Source: Mycteria americana
Taxonomy: Eukaryota; Chordata; Aves; Ciconiiformes; Ciconiidae
Direction: 5' to 3'
Assembly: GCF_035582795.1 (NCBI RefSeq)
Contig: NC_134370.1
Location: 49,525,501-49,589,500 of the forward strand
DNA length: 64,000 nucleotides
Shown here: piece by piece, positions 61,362-64,000 of the stretch
Layout: the number at the start of each line of letters is the position of its first letter
Numbering within the stretch: the first letter of the stretch is position 1
Notes under the pieces: model-generated
Seen by the model: only the letters and a program-made list of their open reading frames with translations
What the model was told of the DNA's origin: nothing
The model's database searches: none
Program-made: the position numbers and the translations under genes

Positions 61362-64000
61362 CTACAAAAGAAAGGGTAATACATAGCTAAATACTGTTAG
61401 TTTTCAGGAATTCATGAGATTGTTTTGATCAAGAAGATAGAAAAGAGAAGGGAGACCAAAAGCTGAGGCAGATAGAGAGCTGGATGGATGGAAGACACTT
61501 CCAGCTCCTACCAAGAAAGGGCAAAGGGTAGGTCTCAGCTTTTTAAGATATAGGTTTAATAAAGGCCAAATACCATTATCAAGAAATATCATATAACATA
61601 CTAAAATATACCCTTTTGCCCTAATGATATTACACATCAGAATCATTCAGTTTTAAAACTATCTGAATTCACTTGTATTTTCCACTGGAAAGCATTCCAC
61701 CATCAACCAGCTGACACATTCTGAAATAGTCTATACAGGAATATCAACAAACAGGAGATAAAGTGAGCAAAATGCACAGTAAGTTTCAAGGTTGTCTTTC
61801 ACTACCAAAGCAAAAAAAGAAAACAGCCAGGAAAAAGAACAGCTAAAGGTAAAATAAGCAACTTTTCCACAGTGTACCAATTCCACATGTCTGTTCCAAA
61901 CTGAAGAGATGTGTGTTTTGGCTCCAAAAGAGATGGGAGCTGCACAGTGCTTCGAGCAAGCCACATCTTTTTTTGAAACATTTAGATGGATGCTGCCACT
62001 ATTGAAAAGAAAGTATATAAGCACGATTTGTAAGAGTCTATGGGGAAAACTTACAGAATATGTAGTATCTTGGAAGGATAAAGGTGAATATGTATAGGCA
62101 TATTTTGCTGTTAGAAAGCAGTCGTTCACCCTGGCTATGGTAGGTATACTTTAATGTGACGGCTTCAAGGAACTGGACTGTTGTCTCCTGCATACTGCAA
62201 AACCAAACACTGCAAAATTTTTTCACTTTAAGACACAAGAGAAGTTTGTCATCTTAAGATAAAGCCTGTAGTCAAGGGTTTCCTGTCAACTTTCAGATCT
62301 CTTCACCAAATTTCTGATAAAGTTGGTGAATTCAACTATGTGAACTTGAGGCTATTAAAATCTAAGAGAGCATTTCAGGTGCAGAAGATTTGACACCAAT
62401 TTATAATGTGTGACTACAACAGGCTTTCTTTAAAAAATACTTTTAAATCAGGAAATGTTCTATAACTTAGTCAAAAAAACTAAAAAACTTAATTTGACTC
62501 AAGGAAAAAAAACTACCACAATATACTTTGGTCACAATTTCTGCATGTCAAAATCAATGGGAATTAATGCTTGCTTTAAAGCCTGCATTGCTATTGACAA
62601 AGCCAATGCAAATTTGGTTGGATAAACTGCAGCAAATACAATCAACCTGTTCCTTAGCATAGAAACAAAGTTAAGCATGAGAGAACATCTGTGGAGAACA
62701 AAAGCTTTTCAAACCTCTGAAACACCACAGTTGATAATGTACCACGAACTCATCCTTCAAAATTACGTAGTGTCAAACATGATTTGGTGCCCAGCAGAAA
62801 ACCTAGATGTTTAACAGCTTATAAGGGAATTCTGGTACCTGAGCTCAGAGTGTCATGTTGGTCTGCCACAAAGGGGCTAGATGGGGTGAGCTGAATGCTA
62901 TTTGGCAGTCAACCAAGATAGACAAGACTAGATAGACCTTCAGATACTCTGTCTTTACCTAAGGAGGCTGTCAATTGATTGTTTTTAAAAGTAAAAGGTA
63001 AACTGAGCTTTATTGTCTGGTAGAATTACATCTGGGAAGCTCTGTATTTGCTAACTGAGAACTCAAAGCTCCCTTGGCCTGAATCAACTGAAGATGCACC
63101 AGAAACAGGCAGGACTAGAGGAAGGCAGAACAAACCTTCCCAGCTTTGTGAGACACAGTAGGGTGTCGCTTGGGGTTCATGATCACACATGCTCTTCATT
63201 GAAATTTTGATACATGCTACTATAGGGAAAAAGTCTCAAGAGTATCTATTTAGAAATGAGAAGTCATGTACAAAAGTGCGCAGAATGCATTCATTTTGTC
63301 TGAACACTCCCTCGATGGCTACGAATTAATCTCACCCCAAAATCTAGGATCTCAACATTAATGTGCACTAAGAAATGTTGGCAGTTACAAAGCTTGGTTA
63401 AAACACTTATAGGACATCCATCTTAGATGTTCCAATTCACGCTTACTATTGCTACCTGTGTGCAAAGAGGCACTAGCTTGGATCATCGCTGGCTTCTAGA
63501 GAACAGATGGTGGAAGAGAGGGTACTGCGAGGAGGACAGGGTATTCTATTTGCAGCCCTAGGATACAGGTTCTTCAGGTAAAACCAAAAAAAAAAAAAAA
63601 TTAAAGCAATTAGATGAAACTGTTCAGCTTCTGAAAGGCAACCAAGAAATTCTACTAAACAGAAGAGTGATATTGAAAACCCATCAGTGCTCTTCCATTA
63701 CAGAACAAATTACCCAGCACGTAAAAGATCCTCTTGAGAACTCTGAAGTACTTAAGCCACTCTGAGGTTCACTCAGGATTAAAATCATAAGGGTTTGATT
63801 ACCTCCTATTGAAAAGGCCCAGTCTGTTCAGGTTGCATATCATTTTGTCATCCCTCAAATCAAAAGAGAACCAAAATTATTGTTTCTATCATTTGCCTTA
63901 AATAAGACTGAAATGCTTCCAGAGTGTCAACAAATAATACCATTCTCATCTGATTATTAAAACTGAGGTTGATCTTTGGAGGTTCCAGAACAAATCGGAA
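61362..64000 (-). other. HMG20A intron, incomplete (continues past the window)
   Basis: I looked on the minus strand for the preceding exon, which should end in a short basic and histidine-rich stretch just before KEADTKERS. I found no matching peptide with a consensus donor. The next exon therefore lies beyond the right edge. The interval holds a 15-base A run (63586-63600), is otherwise unremarkable, and has no convincing gene on either strand. Confidence 0.75.
63586..63600 (+). repeat. A15 homopolymer in HMG20A intron
   Basis: Fifteen A residues preceded by AAAACC. A simple repeat. Confidence 0.9.

Noticed and set aside
62860..62960. Possible CR1 3' end (GACTAGATAGACCTTC).
   Set aside because: Only a short similarity, with no extended match or terminal repeat.
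63165..63190. A minus-strand Asp-His-Glu run resembling the end of the preceding HMG20A exon.
   Set aside because: No splice donor follows it, the codon before it in frame does not fit, and the surrounding peptide is unrelated.

Overview
This is vertebrate nuclear DNA, almost certainly from a bird. It is a 64 kb stretch of mostly non-coding sequence with split exons bounded by GT-AG sites, A-rich microsatellites and ancient decayed SINE-like fragments. It also holds two near-identical ~593 bp solo LTRs of a type I recognise as common in neoavian (non-galliform) bird genomes. There is no bacterial-style gene organisation. Most of the short open frames present behave like chance frames in non-coding DNA.

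The one gene I can name with confidence is HMG20A (high mobility group protein 20A, also called iBRAF), on the minus strand at the right end. Three consecutive coding exons (61286-61361, 60189-60404, 59391-59527) join in frame and encode the last 142 residues of the protein: the linker, the coiled coil and the C-terminal tail. The HMG-box exons lie beyond the right edge. A strong splice donor sits seven bases past the stop codon. A good acceptor follows 2.4 kb downstream at 56963, so the 3'UTR is probably spliced. It then runs about 4.1 kb to a convincing polyadenylation signal at 52845-52850.

From 1 to about 52.8 kb I find no recognisable protein-coding exon. In mammals the gene tail-to-tail with HMG20A is LINGO1. 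Its single large coding exon is absent here, so this stretch is probably the HMG20A-LINGO1 intergenic region (inference). It holds solo LTRs at 7631-8222 and 20305-20898, the second with a perfect 5 bp target duplication. It also holds a few MIR/CORE-SINE-like fossils, a perfect 28-copy GGAAAA array at 47720-47887, homopolymer and GA tracts, and several AT-rich patches with clustered homeodomain-, GATA- or E2F-like motifs that look like candidate conserved enhancers. The best of these is a 35 bp inverted repeat at 18291-18325 that carries two opposed TAATTG cores.

I did not find a new multi-gene system. The items most worth checking are the candidate cis-regulatory palindromes, the GGAAAA array, the spliced long 3'UTR and the paired LTRs.
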